Source: Gari tellinella (taxonomy: Eukaryota; Mollusca; Bivalvia; Cardiida; Psammobiidae). Taken from it: a stretch of DNA of 64,000 nt. The stretch's first letter is position 1; the number at the start of each line of letters is the position of its first letter. Below, in pieces: positions 63,648 through 64,000 of this stretch. The stretch spans positions 1,922,001-1,986,000 of the forward strand of contig OV277864.1 of NCBI GenBank assembly GCA_922989275.2, given 5' to 3'. The notes under the pieces were generated by a model. That model was not told where the DNA came from and did no database searches. It was given only the letters and a program-made list of their open reading frames with translations. Both the position numbers and the translations under genes were made by a program.

Positions 63648-64000
63648 CAATATTGCCCAACAATGTTAATTCGGTAATCTATGTTGAACAATTAGCCTTT
63701 CATGTCAAAGGATGGTTTGTTCTGAATCATGGTTGAGCATGGTGCTATACCTACATGTAGTCTGTTACAAGAATGACTGATTGCTTTATGTAGAGCAATG
63801 ATATTGAAAACATTGACTTCTTAATATGATAAGGGGCATACTACCTTAAATGCCAATAAAAAGCTTAAGTGCAGGAAAGTTAAGATGAGGACAAACTAGA
63901 AATGGGTAACAGTGTTTGTAAAACAAAGATGCCTTGTTGCATGTTTGACTTTAAATGAGCTGTGCCATGACAAAACAAGCCTTATTGCATTGCAACATTG
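63648..64000. other. No feature recognised to the right edge
   Basis: AT-rich, presumably intron of the MIF4G gene. GGTAGTATGC (63421) and GCATACTACC (63837) are inverted short motifs bracketing the family-H copy. Confidence 0.4.

Overview
The window is animal nuclear DNA, most likely from a bivalve mollusc. The evidence is intron-rich genes with GT-AG splicing, AT-rich introns, no bacterial-style operons, and dense small hairpin-bearing transposable elements. A cysteine-rich, somatomedin-B-like ectodomain protein of a type common in molluscs and annelids also fits. The species cannot be read from the sequence.

Protein genes, left to right: (1) 2452-3172, minus: an unrecognised acidic ORF/exon with an apparent frame break. 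(2) 10740-15329, plus: a two-exon secreted or GPI-anchored somatomedin-B-like protein. Its first exon seems to carry a frameshift in the signal peptide, and its last codons and stop come from an inserted MITE. (3) 20292-34335, minus: a concentrative nucleoside transporter (SLC28/CNT family). Twelve exons were joined by hand with consistent phases, except at one junction. (4) 40703-49675, plus: a complete ten-exon coatomer epsilon subunit (COPE), 301 residues. (5) 60769-63368, minus: the 3-prime three exons of a MIF4G-domain protein running off the right edge. These genes are not an operon; the only arrangement of note is that SLC28 and COPE are divergent across about 6 kb of repeats.

The remainder, well over half the window, is repeats. 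I distinguish eight hairpin MITE families (named A to H here). B, C, E and F have CAGT...ACTG ends and, where nesting shows it, duplicate TA (Tc1/mariner-like). A, D and G have TTAACCC...GGGTTAA ends and duplicate TTAA (piggyBac-like). H has CAGGGCTCCAGATAAG ends. The same two internal hairpin modules occur in both the TA and the TTAA classes. There are also larger TIR elements: a mariner-type insertion that split a satellite array (6323-8168), a hAT element with a perfect 8-bp target duplication (53604-54844), two TTAA elements (39569-40550, 47053-48099), a 3-kb fold-back-like element in an SLC28 intron (about 23302-26306), and elements at 30549-31402 and 31414-31921. All four tRNA-like sequences I found lie inside TIR-bounded elements. 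Several tandem arrays (52, 39-48, 43 and 56 bp units) are present.

The most unusual signals are the mosaic hairpin-MITE system, the tRNA-bearing TIR elements, and the MITE that became the C-terminus of a coding gene.
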